Origin: Burkholderia anthina
GTDB lineage: Bacteria > Pseudomonadota > Gammaproteobacteria > Burkholderiales > Burkholderiaceae
DNA: 64,000 bases
Direction: 5' to 3'
Assembly: GCF_001547525.1 (NCBI RefSeq)
Contig: NZ_LNJP01000003.1
Coordinates: 1,178,001-1,242,000 of the forward strand
Shown piece by piece: positions 9,750 to 19,172 of the stretch (position 1 is the first letter of the stretch; every line of letters begins with the position of its first letter). A model generated the notes under the pieces. It made no database searches. It was not told the DNA's origin and saw only the letters and a list, made by a program, of their open reading frames with translations. The position numbers and the translations under genes were made by a program.

Positions 9750-10487
9750 ATGCCCGAATTTTCTTCATCTGCCGGCGCCGGCCAAGGCGCGCAAGCGCTC
9801 GTCCTCATCGCCGAGGACGAACCCGAGATCGCCGAGATCCTGATCGCCTATTTCGCGCGCAACGGCCTGCGCACCGTGCACGCCGCCGACGGGCGCCGCG
9901 CCCTCGAACTCCACCTGTCGCTGAAGCCCGACCTCGTGCTGCTCGACGTGCAGATGCCGCACGTCGACGGCTGGAAGGTGCTCGCCGAGATCCGCCATCG
10001 CGGCGACACGCCGGTCATCATGCTGACCGCGCTCGACCAGGACATCGACAAGCTGACCGGGCTGCGCATCGGCGCCGACGACTACGTGGTCAAGCCGTTC
10101 AACCCTGCCGAAGTCGTCGCGCGCGCGCAGGCCGTGCTGCGCCGGTCGATGGGCGGCGCGCGCCAGGACGAACAGCGCGTGCTGCGCGCGGCGCCGTTCG
10201 AGATCGATCTCGAGCACCACGAAGCGACGGTCGAAATCGACGGCACGCGCCGCACGCTCGTGCTGACGCTCACCGAATTCAAGCTGCTCGCGCAGCTCGC
10301 GCGCGCGCCGCGCCGCGTGTTCAGCCGCGCCGAGCTGATGGCCACCTGCCTGCCGGAAGGCGATGCGCTGGAGCGCACGGTCGACAGCCACGTGAGCAAG
10401 CTGCGCAAGAAACTCGACGATCTCGGCGTCGCGGGCGTGCCGGCAAGCGTGCGCGGCGTCGGCTACAAACTGTGGAGCGGCGAGTGA
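9750..10487 (+). CDS. OmpR-family response regulator (BaeR/AdeR-like)
   Basis: About 245 residues: a receiver domain (ALVLIAEDEPEIAEIL; phospho-acceptor Asp in VLLDVQMPHVDG; Lys in DDYVVKPFNPAEV) and a C-terminal winged helix (RTLVLTLTEFKLLAQLAR ... VDSHVSKLRKKL ... VRGVGYKLW). The pattern is nearest to BaeR/AdeR, regulators of RND efflux pumps and envelope stress in other genera. I prefer the ATG at 9750 because it gives BaeR-like length; an in-frame ATG at 9708 would add 14 residues. Its stop codon overlaps the start of the partner kinase, so both are translated together. Confidence 0.85.
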   Translation: MPEFSSSAGAGQGAQALVLIAEDEPEIAEILIAYFARNGLRTVHAADGRRALELHLSLKPDLVLLDVQMPHVDGWKVLAEIRHRGDTPVIMLTALDQDIDKLTGLRIGADDYVVKPFNPAEVVARAQAVLRRSMGGARQDEQRVLRAAPFEIDLEHHEATVEIDGTRRTLVLTLTEFKLLAQLARAPRRVFSRAELMATCLPEGDALERTVDSHVSKLRKKLDDLGVAGVPASVRGVGYKLWSGE

Positions 10488-11569
10488 GACTCGACGGCCT
10501 GAGCCGCCAGATCGCGCTGACGATGGGCGCGATCGCCTTCGGCGTCACGGTGCTGATCGTCGTGACGGCCTACGCGTTCTACTACCTGCTGTACCAGTAC
10601 TCGCCCCAGTCGTTCCAGACGGTGAGCTGGCTGCCGAGCGGGCCGGAGTGGGTGTGGATCATCTCGACCACGCTGGTCGGTCTGTTGATCGCGGTCGTCG
10701 TTGCGATCAACCTGTCGCGCCGCATCCTCGTGCCGCTGAATTCGGTGACGGACAGCATCCGCCGCGTCGCGCGCGGCGATCTCGGGGCGCGCGCCGTCGC
10801 CGGCGACCGTTCGCTGAAGGAAGCGGCGCTGCTCGCCGACAACTTCAACGCGCTCGCGAGCGAGCTGCAGCGCGTGACCGCCGAGCAAACCTTCTGGAAC
10901 GCGGCGATCGCGCACGAACTGCGCACGCCCGTGACCGTGCTGCGCGGGCGGCTGCAGGGGCTCGCCGAAGGCGTGTTCACGCCGAGCGACGCGCTGTACC
11001 GCAGCCTGCTCGCGCAGGTCGAAGGGCTGACGCGGCTGATCGAGGATCTGCGCGTGGTCAGCCTCGCCGACAGCGGCCACCTCAGCATCGAGATCCGCGA
11101 CACCGACCTCTCCGCCGAGGTGCGCGCCGTGGTCGACGCGTTCGCGCACGCGCTGCAGGCCGCCGGCCAGCATCCGGAATTCGATCTCGACCCGCGGCGC
11201 ATGCGCTGCGATCCGGTCCGCATCCGCCAGGCGTTGCTCGCGTTGCTGGAAAACGCACGCCGCCACGCGGTGCCCGGCGCGATCCGGATCCAGACGCGCA
11301 TCGAGAACGGGATGTGCCGGCTGCGCGTCGAGGACGACGGCCCGGGCATCCCGGCCGAGTTCGCGCCGCACGTGTTCCAGGCATTCCGGCGCGTCGACGA
11401 GACGCAACCCGGCGGCACGGGCCTCGGGCTCGCCGTCGTCGCGGCGATCGCGCGCGCGCACCGCGGCGAAGCGCTGTGCGTGCCGACCGGCGCGGGCGGC
11501 ACGCGGTTCGAGGTGCAGTGGCCCGACGATCTCGTGCCGGCGCCCGACAGCGCGCGCTTCCCGGCGTAG
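10484..11569 (+). CDS. Sensor histidine kinase (BaeS/AdeS-like)
   Basis: A 361-residue membrane kinase starting with GTG at 10484; the start overlaps the regulator stop as GTGA. Two transmembrane segments (about residues 10-32 and 52-76) bracket a very short periplasmic loop. They are followed by HAMP (RRILVPLNSVTDSIRRVA), HisKA with the phosphorylated His in IAHELRTPVTVL, and HATPase_c with DDGPGIPAE and GGTGLGLAVV. The short periplasmic part suggests it senses a membrane or intramembrane signal. No efflux pump operon is adjacent, so the regulon must lie elsewhere. Confidence 0.87.
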   Translation: MRLDGLSRQIALTMGAIAFGVTVLIVVTAYAFYYLLYQYSPQSFQTVSWLPSGPEWVWIISTTLVGLLIAVVVAINLSRRILVPLNSVTDSIRRVARGDLGARAVAGDRSLKEAALLADNFNALASELQRVTAEQTFWNAAIAHELRTPVTVLRGRLQGLAEGVFTPSDALYRSLLAQVEGLTRLIEDLRVVSLADSGHLSIEIRDTDLSAEVRAVVDAFAHALQAAGQHPEFDLDPRRMRCDPVRIRQALLALLENARRHAVPGAIRIQTRIENGMCRLRVEDDGPGIPAEFAPHVFQAFRRVDETQPGGTGLGLAVVAAIARAHRGEALCVPTGAGGTRFEVQWPDDLVPAPDSARFPA

Positions 11570-11952
11570 CACGACGCCGCTCCCCGCTCACGCACGCGGT
11601 TCGCGCCCGACCTGTTCGAGCGGCGGGCTGAACCCGGCGCCGTGTACGCCATCACGGGCACCGCCCCGCTTCCCGGCCGCGCGCCGCACGCCCCCGCGCG
11701 CGCGGCGTCGGCACGGTCGAATGTCAGCCGCGTGCCGACGGCCACGTAGCGCAATCCCTCCGTTCCTCGCCTCGCGCGATCGCCGGCGTCCGTACCGCGC
11801 CGAAGCCGCGCGGGTGAAACGGAAATGAACACCTGGGGTTATCGATTGATCCCAAAGATTCATTGGACAGTGTCTCCGCCGCCGCGCGATGCTGGGCCGG
11901 CCCGTGAACGCAGCGTCATTGCAACGCCGCGCACGAACATGGAGTGAGACAG
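11570..11952. promoter_or_regulatory. Intergenic region with LysR-type site GGTTATCGATTGATC
   Basis: A 383-bp gap between the kinase stop and the MFS start. The site at 11837-11851 (GGTTATCGATTGATC, around the palindrome ATCGAT) matches 14 of 15 positions with one at 14430, upstream of the LysR gene and the pdxA-like operon. GGAG at 11941 is the ribosome-binding site for the MFS gene. No gene is visible in the first 250 bp. Confidence 0.5.
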
Positions 11953-13224
11953 ATGCCCAACGACCACCGTCAACGGCGCCACACACTGTGGCTGCTGTGC
12001 GCGCTTTCATTCATCCTGTACGTCGATCGCGTCAATCTCGCGACCGCCGCCGGCGCGATCAAGGCCGAACTCGGGCTGTCGAATACCGAGCTTGGCATCG
12101 CGTTCTCCGCGTTCGCGTATTCGTATGCGATCTGCCAGATCGGCGGCGGCTGGATCGCCGACCGGTTCGGCGCCCGCATCACGCTGATCGGCTGCGGGCT
12201 GATCTGGGTCGTCTCCACGTTCACGACCGGGCTCGTGCACAGCCTCACGCTGCTGTTCGCCGCGCGCCTGCTGCTCGGCGTCGGCGAAGGCGCGACGCTG
12301 CCGGCCCAGGCCCGCGCGATCACGCACTGGTTCCCGCGCGAGCGGCGCGGCGTCGTGCAGGGCTTCACGCACTCCTTCTCGCGGCTCGGCAACGCGGTCA
12401 CGCCGCCGATCGTCGCCGCGCTGATGACATGGCTGTCGTGGCGCGCCGCGTTCTTCGTGATCGGTGCGGTCACGCTCGTCTGGCTCGCGTGGTGGATCGT
12501 CGGCTTCCGCGAGCATCCGGTGGGCGACGACGACGGCCGCAGGCGCGCAGCCCGCCGTGCCGCACCGTCCGGCCCGACGCCGTGGGGGCCGCTGTTCCGG
12601 CGCATGGCGCCGACCATCTTCGTCTACTTCTGCTATGGCTGGACCGCCTGGCTGTTCTTCACGTGGTTGCCGACCTTCTTCCTGAACGGCCAGGGCTTGA
12701 ACCTGAAATCGACCGCGTTGTTCGCGTCCGGCGTGTTCTTCGCGGGCGTCGTCGGCGACACGCTCGGCGGCTGGCTGTGCGACCGCATCTATCGGAAGAC
12801 CGGCAATCTCGCGATGTCGCGGCAAAGCGTGATCGTCACGAGCTTCGTCGGCGCGCTCGTCTGCCTGCTGCCGCTCGCGTTCGTGCACTCGACGGCCGGC
12901 GTCGCGCTGTGCCTGTCGGGGTCGTTCCTGTGCCTCGAACTGACGATCGGACCGATCTGGGCCGTGCCGAGCGACATCGCGCCGACGCACGCCGGCATCG
13001 CGAGCGGGATGATGAACGCCGGCTCCGCGATCTCGGGAATCCTGTCGCCGATCCTGTTCGGCTATCTCGTCGATCGCACGGGCAGCTGGATGGTGCCGTT
13101 CATCGGCTCGGTCGCGATGCTGCTGATCGGCATCGTCGCCGCGCTGCGGATTCGCCCGGACCGCGCGCTGTCCGAATCGATACCGGCGCTCGCGGACGCG
13201 CCGGCCGCGCCGTCGGCGCACTGA
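11953..13224 (+). CDS. MFS transporter, anion:cation symporter (hexuronate/sugar-acid) type
   Basis: A 423-residue, 12-helix major facilitator. The motif YVDRVNLATAAGAIKAELGL after TM1, GGGWIADRFGAR in loop 2-3 and RLLLGVGEGATLPAQARAI in TM4 are typical of the ACS branch (ExuT, GarP, GudP), which imports sugar acids with protons. I start at ATG 11953, eight bases after GGAG; a GTG at 11944 is in frame but too close to the site. Its promoter carries the same LysR-like site as the pdxA-like operon, so it probably brings in the acid degraded by that operon. Confidence 0.85.
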   Translation: MPNDHRQRRHTLWLLCALSFILYVDRVNLATAAGAIKAELGLSNTELGIAFSAFAYSYAICQIGGGWIADRFGARITLIGCGLIWVVSTFTTGLVHSLTLLFAARLLLGVGEGATLPAQARAITHWFPRERRGVVQGFTHSFSRLGNAVTPPIVAALMTWLSWRAAFFVIGAVTLVWLAWWIVGFREHPVGDDDGRRRAARRAAPSGPTPWGPLFRRMAPTIFVYFCYGWTAWLFFTWLPTFFLNGQGLNLKSTALFASGVFFAGVVGDTLGGWLCDRIYRKTGNLAMSRQSVIVTSFVGALVCLLPLAFVHSTAGVALCLSGSFLCLELTIGPIWAVPSDIAPTHAGIASGMMNAGSAISGILSPILFGYLVDRTGSWMVPFIGSVAMLLIGIVAALRIRPDRALSESIPALADAPAAPSAH

Positions 13225-13305
13225 ATCCGTTCGCCGCGGTTCGCCTGCCGCGGTCGTCTTGCTGGCGTCGCCGTCACGCTTCACTGCGTTCCGCGATGGT
13301 GGGTC

Positions 13306-13455
13306 GGCTGGGTCGGCCAGCGCGGCTTGATCGGCTTGATCGGCTTGATCGGCTTGATCGGCTTGATCGGCTTGATCGGCCTGCTCGGCTGATTCGGCTG
13401 ATTCGGCTGATTCGGTCTGCGCGGCTGGCGCGGCTGACTCGGCCGCCTCGGCTGG
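13306..13455. repeat. 9-bp tandem repeat array (GGCTTGATC and variants)
   Basis: About sixteen consecutive 9-bp units between the convergent stop codons of the MFS gene and the LysR gene. Six identical GGCTTGATC units run from 13324 to 13377. They are flanked by GGCTGGGTC, GGCCAGCGC, GGCCTGCTC, three GGCTGATTC units (13387-13413), then degenerate units to about 13455. The unit length is a multiple of three, so both strands stay open in several frames, which creates spurious Ser-Arg-Ser-type reading frames. I treat it as a noncoding minisatellite. Confidence 0.85.
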
Positions 13456-13467
13456 CAAGCCGCGCCA

Positions 13468-14415
13468 TTATGCGGCGCCGTCATCCTCTGCCCGGTCGCG
13501 GTGAAACAGCGCGAGAAACTGCTGCGCGGGAATGCTCAGCGGCCGGTCGCGCCGCACGAGGCTGCCGTACGACGGCAGCTTCTGTTCGAGCGTGTAATCG
13601 ATGATCGCGACGAGGCCGTGCGCCGCATTGCGCTGCGCGACCGTCAGCGGAATCACGCCGAGCATCGACGAACGGTCGACGAGGTTCATCGTGGTCAGGA
13701 TCGACCCCGTTTCGACGAGCCCGCGCGGCATCGGCTGGTGACGCGCGCGGAATTCGCGCTCGACGACCTCGCGCGCCGGGCTGCCGGCCGGTTGCAGGAT
13801 CCACGCGTAATCGAGCAGCGCGTCGAATTCCACGGGCCCCGCGCCCGCAAGCGGATGGTCGCGGCCCGCGATGATCGCGAGCGCCTCGTCGTCGACCACG
13901 CGGAAGTCGCAATCGGTCCCGACGTGGCGCCCGATCACCACTTCGAGCACGCCTTCGCGAAGCTGCGGCATCAGCCGGTCGCTCGTATCCACCGCGATGT
14001 CGATCGCGAGCAGCGGATAACGCGCCTTCAACCTCACCAGCGCCTCGGTCAGCCGCCCCGGCGACGCCGCCATGATGCTGCCGATCGCGAGTCGCCCCGC
14101 GCTGCCGAGTTGCAGTTCGCCGAGCTCGCGGTTCAGCGCCTCCATGCTGCCGCGGATGCCGCGGAAATAGCCGAGCACGCGCTCGCCGGCCGGGTTCAGC
14201 ACGAGCCCGCGCCCGATGCGATCGAACAGCCGCTGGCCGAGCGCGCTCTCCAGCTCGGCCAGCATCTTCGTCGCGGCCGGTTGCGTGAGGCCCATCTGCT
14301 CGGCCGCGGCACGCAGCGTCGAGCATTCGTCCACGGCCAGCAACAGCGCGATCTGGCGCATGCGCAGCCGGTTCAGCAACTGCGGCGTCGAATCTCGTCG
14401 GTCGATCGAGCCCAT
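13468..14415 (-). CDS. LysR-family regulator of the sugar-acid locus
   Basis: 315 residues; N-terminal HTH (RMRQIALLLAVDECSTLRAA, then MGLTQPAATKMLAELE) and a LysR substrate-binding domain from about residue 105 (GRLAIGSIMAASPGRLTEAL). The first part resembles GbpR-type regulators of sugar catabolism. The gene is divergent from the pdxA-like operon; the 119-bp gap holds GGTTATCGATTCATC at 14430-14444, also found before the MFS gene at 11953. I therefore infer that this protein controls both units. The inducer is probably the sugar acid or a pathway intermediate. Confidence 0.85.
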   Translation of the reverse strand: MGSIDRRDSTPQLLNRLRMRQIALLLAVDECSTLRAAAEQMGLTQPAATKMLAELESALGQRLFDRIGRGLVLNPAGERVLGYFRGIRGSMEALNRELGELQLGSAGRLAIGSIMAASPGRLTEALVRLKARYPLLAIDIAVDTSDRLMPQLREGVLEVVIGRHVGTDCDFRVVDDEALAIIAGRDHPLAGAGPVEFDALLDYAWILQPAGSPAREVVEREFRARHQPMPRGLVETGSILTTMNLVDRSSMLGVIPLTVAQRNAAHGLVAIIDYTLEQKLPSYGSLVRRDRPLSIPAQQFLALFHRDRAEDDGAA

Positions 14416-14429
14416 CTCTGATTACTCCA

Positions 14430-14444
14430 GGTTATCGATTCATC
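14430..14444. promoter_or_regulatory. LysR-type site GGTTATCGATTCATC
   Basis: Second copy of the site at 11837 (one mismatch in 15). It is 15 bp 5' of the LysR start codon and about 90 bp 5' of the pdxA-like start, as expected for an autoregulatory and activating site. Confidence 0.5.
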
Positions 14445-14534
14445 AAGAGTTTTCAATTTACCGACTCATTCCGTCTACCTAGCATGAACCCCGTAGACGA
14501 ACGAACGGCCGCATGCCGCTACCGGAGACACCGC

Positions 14535-15590
14535 ATGAACACCCCCTCGTCCACCGCCACCCTGCCCGTCGTCGCGCTGACGCTCGGCGACCCCGCCGGC
14601 ATCGGCGCCGAACTGATCGCGAAACTGCTCGCCCGCCCCGACGCGACCGCCCGCGCGAATCTCGTGCTGATCGGCGACCGCTGGCTGTGGGAAGCCGGCC
14701 AGCGGGTCGCCGGCGTCAGCGTCGACGTCGAGCCCGTCGCGTCGCTGGCCGCCGTGCGCGGCCGGCCGGCGACCGCGCGCGCCGCGTTCGTCGCGGTCGA
14801 TACGGTCGATCCCGCGCAGGTCGAGGTCGGCCAGGCCGGCGCGCCGGGCGGCCGCTCGACGCTCGCCGTGCTCGACCAGTGCCTGGACGCCGCACTCGCC
14901 GGCGACATCGACGCGATCTGCTTCGCGCCGCTGAACAAGTACGCGATGAAGCTCGGCGGCCTCGAACATGACGACGAACTGCACCACTTCGCCGCCGCGC
15001 TCGGCGTGATCGGCTACTTCTGCGAATTCAATACGCTCGGCGAGCTGTGGACGGCGCGGATCTCGTCGCATATCCCGCTGAAGAATGCGGCGGCGCAGTT
15101 GAGTGTCGAACGAATCGAACAGGCGTCAGAACTCATCTACCGGTCGCTGCTCGAGAACGGCGTCACGGCGCCGAAGGTGGCGATCGCCGCGTTCAACCCG
15201 CACGGCGGCGACGGCGGCAGCTGCGGCCGCGAGGAAGTCGACATCATCGAGCCGGCGGTGCGCAAGCTGCAGTCGCGCGACTGGCCGACCGACGCACCAT
15301 TCCACGGCCCGTTCCCGGCCGACACGATCTTCCTGAAGGCGCAGGCCGGCGACTACCAGGCGATCGTCACGATGTACCACGATCAGGGGCAGATCGCGAT
15401 CAAGCTGCTCGGCTTCTCGCGCGGCGTGACCGTGCAGGGCGGGCTGCCCGTGCCGATCACGACGCCCGCGCACGGCACCGCGTACGACATCGCGGGCCGC
15501 GGCACGGCCGACGTCGGCGCGACCTGGCAGGCGCTGCAGATCGCCTGCCGGATGGGCGCCGCGCGCCGCACGCCCACCGTTTCGGCGTGA
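14535..15590 (+). CDS. PdxA-like NAD-dependent dehydrogenase (PdxA2 type)
   Basis: A 351-residue protein of the PdxA family: [18 protein letters not shown] at the N-terminus, a metal-ligand His in [10 protein letters not shown], the [14 protein letters not shown] motif, and [15 protein letters not shown] with the second metal His. The third usual metal motif, GHTE in PdxA, reads EHDDE here. True PdxA oxidises 4-hydroxythreonine phosphate for vitamin B6. Paralogues in sugar-acid operons (PdxA2 for D- and L-threonate) oxidise other 3-hydroxy acids, and the operon here points that way. ATG 14535 follows GGAGA. No DUF1537 kinase, the usual partner of PdxA2, is adjacent. Confidence 0.83.
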   Translation: MNTPSSTATLPVVALTLGDPAGIGAELIAKLLARPDATARANLVLIGDRWLWEAGQRVAGVSVDVEPVASLAAVRGRPATARAAFVAVDTVDPAQVEVGQAGAPGGRSTLAVLDQCLDAALAGDIDAICFAPLNKYAMKLGGLEHDDELHHFAAALGVIGYFCEFNTLGELWTARISSHIPLKNAAAQLSVERIEQASELIYRSLLENGVTAPKVAIAAFNPHGGDGGSCGREEVDIIEPAVRKLQSRDWPTDAPFHGPFPADTIFLKAQAGDYQAIVTMYHDQGQIAIKLLGFSRGVTVQGGLPVPITTPAHGTAYDIAGRGTADVGATWQALQIACRMGAARRTPTVSA

Positions 15591-15640
15591 CGTTCGCGCG
15601 CCCTTTACACACGACGACATCGATTCCCGGAGACACCATC

Positions 15641-16813
15641 ATGAAAATCCGTTCCGTACGCGCTCGCGTATTCCAGTGGAAAGGCAAGACCGTTCCGCCC
15701 CAAGGCAACTTCTGCTCGAATGCGATGGATCTGCTGTACGCGCCGCAGGAAACGATGAGCACGTTCCGCTTCCATGCGTGGACGGTCGTCGAAGTCGAGA
15801 CCGACGACGGCATCGTCGGCCTCGGCAACGTCGCGCTCGCGCCGCACGTCGCGAAGGTCATCATCGACCAGTACCTCGCGCCGCTCGTGATCGGCCAGGA
15901 CCCGTGGGACTACGAATACCTGAACCAGCGGATGTACCGCGCCACCCACGCGTGGGGCCGCAAGGGCATCGGCATGGCGGCGATCTCGGCGGTCGACATC
16001 GCGATCTGGGACATCCTGGGCAAAAGCGTTGGCAAGCCGGTGTTCAAGCTGCTCGGCGGCCGCACGAAGGAAAGGATCCCCTGCTACTACTCGAAGCTCT
16101 ACCGCACCGACCTGAAGGCGATGCAGGACGAGGCGCAACGCTATCTGGCCGAAGGCTTTCGCGCGTTCAAGATGCGCTTCGGCTACGGGCCCGCGCACGG
16201 GCAGCAGGGCGTGGCCGAAAACCTGAAATCGGTCGCGGCGATCCGCGAGGTGATCGGCTACGACAACGACCTGATGCTCGAGTGCTACATGGGCTGGAAC
16301 CTCGAATACGCGAAACGCATCCTGCCGAAGCTCGAGAAGTATCAGCCGCGCTGGCTGGAAGAGCCGGTGATCGCCGACGACATCGACGGCTACGCGGAGC
16401 TGAACCGGCTGACGCGCATCCCGATTTCCGGCGGCGAGCACGAATTCTCGCTGTACGGCTTCAAGCAGCTGCTCGACCGCAAGGCCGTGTCGGTCGTCCA
16501 GTACGACACGAACCGCGTCGGCGGGATCACGATGGCGCACAAGATCAACGCGCTGTGCGAGGCGTACAGCGTGCCGGTGATTCCGCATGCGGGCCAGATG
16601 CACAACTATCACCTGACGATGAGCACGCTCGCGTCGCCGATGAGCGAGTACTTCCCGATGTTCGACGTCGAGGTCGGCAACGAGCTGTTCTATTACATCT
16701 TCGACGGCGAGCCGGTGGCCGAGAACGGCTTCCTGCAACTGCGCGACGACGTGCCGGGCCTCGGCCTCACGCTGAAGACCGCGTTCCTCGACCAGTTCGA
16801 CATCGTCGAGTGA
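15641..16813 (+). CDS. Enolase-superfamily sugar-acid dehydratase (mandelate racemase group)
   Basis: 390 residues. N-terminal capping domain, then a beta-barrel with a general-base motif K177-M-R179 ([11 protein letters not shown]), metal ligands Glu214 (LMLEC), Glu240 or 241 (WLEEP) and Glu266 (GGEHE), and a His316-Asp289 dyad ([16 protein letters not shown]). The KMRFGYGP and GGEHEF motifs resemble L-rhamnonate/L-lyxonate dehydratase-type proteins, which remove water from an acid sugar to give a 2-keto-3-deoxy acid. The exact substrate cannot be read from sequence. GGAGA precedes the ATG. It is 50 bp after the PdxA-like gene and 8 bp before the aldolase. Confidence 0.85.
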   Translation: MKIRSVRARVFQWKGKTVPPQGNFCSNAMDLLYAPQETMSTFRFHAWTVVEVETDDGIVGLGNVALAPHVAKVIIDQYLAPLVIGQDPWDYEYLNQRMYRATHAWGRKGIGMAAISAVDIAIWDILGKSVGKPVFKLLGGRTKERIPCYYSKLYRTDLKAMQDEAQRYLAEGFRAFKMRFGYGPAHGQQGVAENLKSVAAIREVIGYDNDLMLECYMGWNLEYAKRILPKLEKYQPRWLEEPVIADDIDGYAELNRLTRIPISGGEHEFSLYGFKQLLDRKAVSVVQYDTNRVGGITMAHKINALCEAYSVPVIPHAGQMHNYHLTMSTLASPMSEYFPMFDVEVGNELFYYIFDGEPVAENGFLQLRDDVPGLGLTLKTAFLDQFDIVE

Positions 16814-16821
16814 GGCCGGCC

Positions 16822-17739
16822 ATGAACGCGCGCTACCAGGGCGTCTTTCCGGTCGTGCCGACGATCTTCGACGCGCACGGCGCGCTCGATCTCGACGGCC
16901 AGCGCCGCTGCATCGATTTCATGATCGATGCCGACTCGCACGGCCTCTGCATCCACGCGAACTATTCCGAGCAGTTCGCGCTCGGCGACGACGAACGCGA
17001 TCTCCTCACCCGCACCACGCTCGAACACGTCGCGGGCCGCGTACCGGTGATCGTCACGACGTCGCATTTCAGCGCCCGGATCTGCGCGGAACGCAACCGG
17101 CACGCGCAGGCGCTCGGCGCGGCGATGGTGATGGTGATGCCGCCGTACCATGGCGCGACGTTCCGCGTCTCCGATGGACAGGTGCGCGCGTACTTCCGCG
17201 AAGTCGCCGACGGCCTCGACATTCCACTGATGATCCAGGATGCGCCGGCGAGCGGCGTCGCATTGTCGGCCCCGCTGCTCGCGACGCTCGCGCGCGAGAT
17301 CGACGCGGTGTCGTACTTCAAGATCGAGACGGCCGGCGCCGCGACGAAGCTGCGCGAGCTGATCGCGCTCGGCGGCGACGCGATCGAGGGGCCGTGGGAC
17401 GGCGAGGAAGGCATCACGCTGCTCGCCGATCTCGATGCCGGCGCGACCGGCACGATGACGGGCGGCGGCTATCCGGACGGAATTCGCCGGATCACCGACG
17501 CGTATTTCGCCGGACGCCGCGACGATGCATACGACGAGTACGCGCGCTGGCTGCCGCTGATCAACTACGAAAACCGCCAGTCGGGCTTCCTCACCGCGAA
17601 GGCGCTGATGAAGGAAGGCGGCGTGATCGCGTGCGACCGGCCACGTGCGCCGTGGCCCGAGCTGCATCCGCTGGTACGCGCGGGGTTGCTCGACACGGCG
17701 CGGCGGCTCGATCCGCTCGTACTGCACTGGGGGCGCTAG
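16822..17739 (+). CDS. DHDPS/N-acetylneuraminate lyase family aldolase
   Basis: A 305-residue TIM-barrel lyase. The Schiff-base lysine is visible in AVSYFKIET and the glycine-rich PWDGEEGITLLADL follows. The segment that carries a YNxP tyrosine in DapA and NanA reads MIQDAPASGV, so the classical catalytic tyrosine is missing at that place. This is seen in a subgroup found with sugar-acid dehydratases. Downstream of a dehydratase it most likely cleaves, or further dehydrates, the 2-keto-3-deoxy acid. True dihydrodipicolinate synthase is unlikely. Confidence 0.83.
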   Translation: MNARYQGVFPVVPTIFDAHGALDLDGQRRCIDFMIDADSHGLCIHANYSEQFALGDDERDLLTRTTLEHVAGRVPVIVTTSHFSARICAERNRHAQALGAAMVMVMPPYHGATFRVSDGQVRAYFREVADGLDIPLMIQDAPASGVALSAPLLATLAREIDAVSYFKIETAGAATKLRELIALGGDAIEGPWDGEEGITLLADLDAGATGTMTGGGYPDGIRRITDAYFAGRRDDAYDEYARWLPLINYENRQSGFLTAKALMKEGGVIACDRPRAPWPELHPLVRAGLLDTARRLDPLVLHWGR

Positions 17740-17755
17740 ACACCGTTTTTTCACC

Positions 17756-17775
17756 CGCAACGCGCGTGCGTTGCG
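17756..17775. other. Intergenic hairpin CGCAACGC-GCGT-GCGTTGCG
   Basis: A perfect 8-bp stem with a 4-nt loop in the 97-bp gap between the aldolase and the second MFS gene. No T-run follows; a T6 run lies just upstream at 17746. It could be an attenuating or RNA-stabilising element inside the operon. A REP-like element is also possible. Confidence 0.4.
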
Positions 17776-17836
17776 CATCGGCGTGACGGCGGCCCGACAG
17801 AAGGCCGCCGCCGCTCATCGGATGGATGGAGACACC

Positions 17837-19129
17837 ATGAACCTGCTGAACCCCGCGACCCCGGCCTACGACGCCGGCGAAGCCATTCCGCGCCGCCGCT
17901 GGCTGCGCGTGATTCCGCCGCTGCTGCTGGCCTGCATCATTTCCTACATGGATCGCGTCAACATCGCGTTCGCGATGCCCGGCGGGATGAACGCCGATCT
18001 CGGCATGGACGCGACGATGGCCGGCCTCGCCGGCGGCATCTTCTTCTTCGGCTATCTGTTCCTGCAGATTCCCGGCGGCCGGCGCGCGGCGCTCGGCAGC
18101 GGCAAGGCCTTCATCGCGTGGTCGCTCGTGAGCTGGGCCGTGCTGTCGGTACTGACCGGGCTCGTCACGCACACGTGGCAGCTGCTGGCGCTGCGCTTCC
18201 TGCTCGGCGTGGCCGAAGGCGGGATGCTGCCCGTCGTGCTCACGATGGTCAGCCACTGGTTTCCCGACCGCGAACGCGGCCGCGCGAATGCGATGGTCAT
18301 CCTGTTCGTGCCGCTCGCCGGCATGATCACCGCGCCGCTGTCCGGCTTCATCCTCGCCGCGTACGACTGGCATCACCTGTTCTACAGCGCGGGCGCGCTG
18401 TCGGTGCTGTGTCTCGTCGTCTGGATGCTGTTCGCCGACGACGGCCCGGAGACCGCGCGCTGGGTGTCGCCGCGCGAGAAAGCGTACATCCTCGACGCAT
18501 TGCGCGACGAGCAGGAGCGCAAGCGCGCGGCCGGCACGCCGGCGGCCGCATCGTTCGGCGCGCTGCTGCGCCACCCGACGATCTGGCTGCTCATCGCGAT
18601 CAACTTCTGCTATCAGGCCGGCGTCTACGGCTACACGATGTGGTTGCCGACCCTGCTGAAAAACCTCACGCACGGCGGGATGGGCCGGGTCGGCCTGCTC
18701 GCGATGCTGCCGTACGTCGCGATGGTGATCGGGATGCTCGCCACGTCGTATTTGTCTGACCGGACCGGCAAGCGGCGCCTGTTCGTGCTGCTGCCGCTCG
18801 TCGCGTTCGCCGCCTGCCTTGCGCTGTCGGTGCTCACGCATGCGTCGATGGCCGTGTCGTTCGCGTTCCTGATCGGATGCGGCTTCTTCCTGCAGGCGGC
18901 GGCCGGCGTGTTCTGGGCGATTCCGCCGAAGCTCTGCAGCGTCGAGGCAGCCGGCAGCGCACGCGGCCTGATCAACGCGCTCGGCAATCTCGGCGGCTTC
19001 TGCGGCCCGTATGCGGTCGGCGTGCTGACGCAGCACGTGAGCGCGGCGGCCGGCGTCTACAGCCTCGCGGCCACGCTCGCGGTGGCCGGCCTGCTCGCGC
19101 TGACGCTGCCGAAGCGCTGCGAGGGCTGA
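17837..19129 (+). CDS. MFS transporter, anion:cation symporter type
   Basis: 430 residues with about 12 transmembrane helices. ISYMDRVNIAFAMPGGMNAD after TM1 and LRFLLGVAEGGMLPVVLTMV in TM4 place it in the ACS branch with phthalate/tartrate/sugar-acid carriers. GGAGA lies five bases before the ATG at 17837. It is the second carrier of this locus (first at 11953), which suggests two related substrates or uptake of both the acid and its lactone. Confidence 0.85.
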   Translation: MNLLNPATPAYDAGEAIPRRRWLRVIPPLLLACIISYMDRVNIAFAMPGGMNADLGMDATMAGLAGGIFFFGYLFLQIPGGRRAALGSGKAFIAWSLVSWAVLSVLTGLVTHTWQLLALRFLLGVAEGGMLPVVLTMVSHWFPDRERGRANAMVILFVPLAGMITAPLSGFILAAYDWHHLFYSAGALSVLCLVVWMLFADDGPETARWVSPREKAYILDALRDEQERKRAAGTPAAASFGALLRHPTIWLLIAINFCYQAGVYGYTMWLPTLLKNLTHGGMGRVGLLAMLPYVAMVIGMLATSYLSDRTGKRRLFVLLPLVAFAACLALSVLTHASMAVSFAFLIGCGFFLQAAAGVFWAIPPKLCSVEAAGSARGLINALGNLGGFCGPYAVGVLTQHVSAAAGVYSLAATLAVAGLLALTLPKRCEG

Positions 19130-19172
19130 CCACGACGACACGAGACAGCGAACGACACACCGGAGACCCACC

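Noticed and set aside
13274-13484. Minus-strand open frames of 64-67 codons rich in Ser-Arg or Ile-Lys-Pro repeats
   Set aside because: They are produced by the 9-bp tandem repeat, whose unit is a multiple of three. There is no ribosome-binding site and three frames are open at once.
14535-15590. Annotation as the vitamin B6 enzyme pdxA
   Set aside because: One metal motif differs and the gene is inside a sugar-acid operon, without ksgA or surA next to it as is common for true pdxA.
16822-17739. Annotation as dihydrodipicolinate synthase (dapA)
   Set aside because: Only the family fold and Schiff-base lysine match; the catalytic tyrosine motif is absent and the operon is for sugar-acid breakdown.
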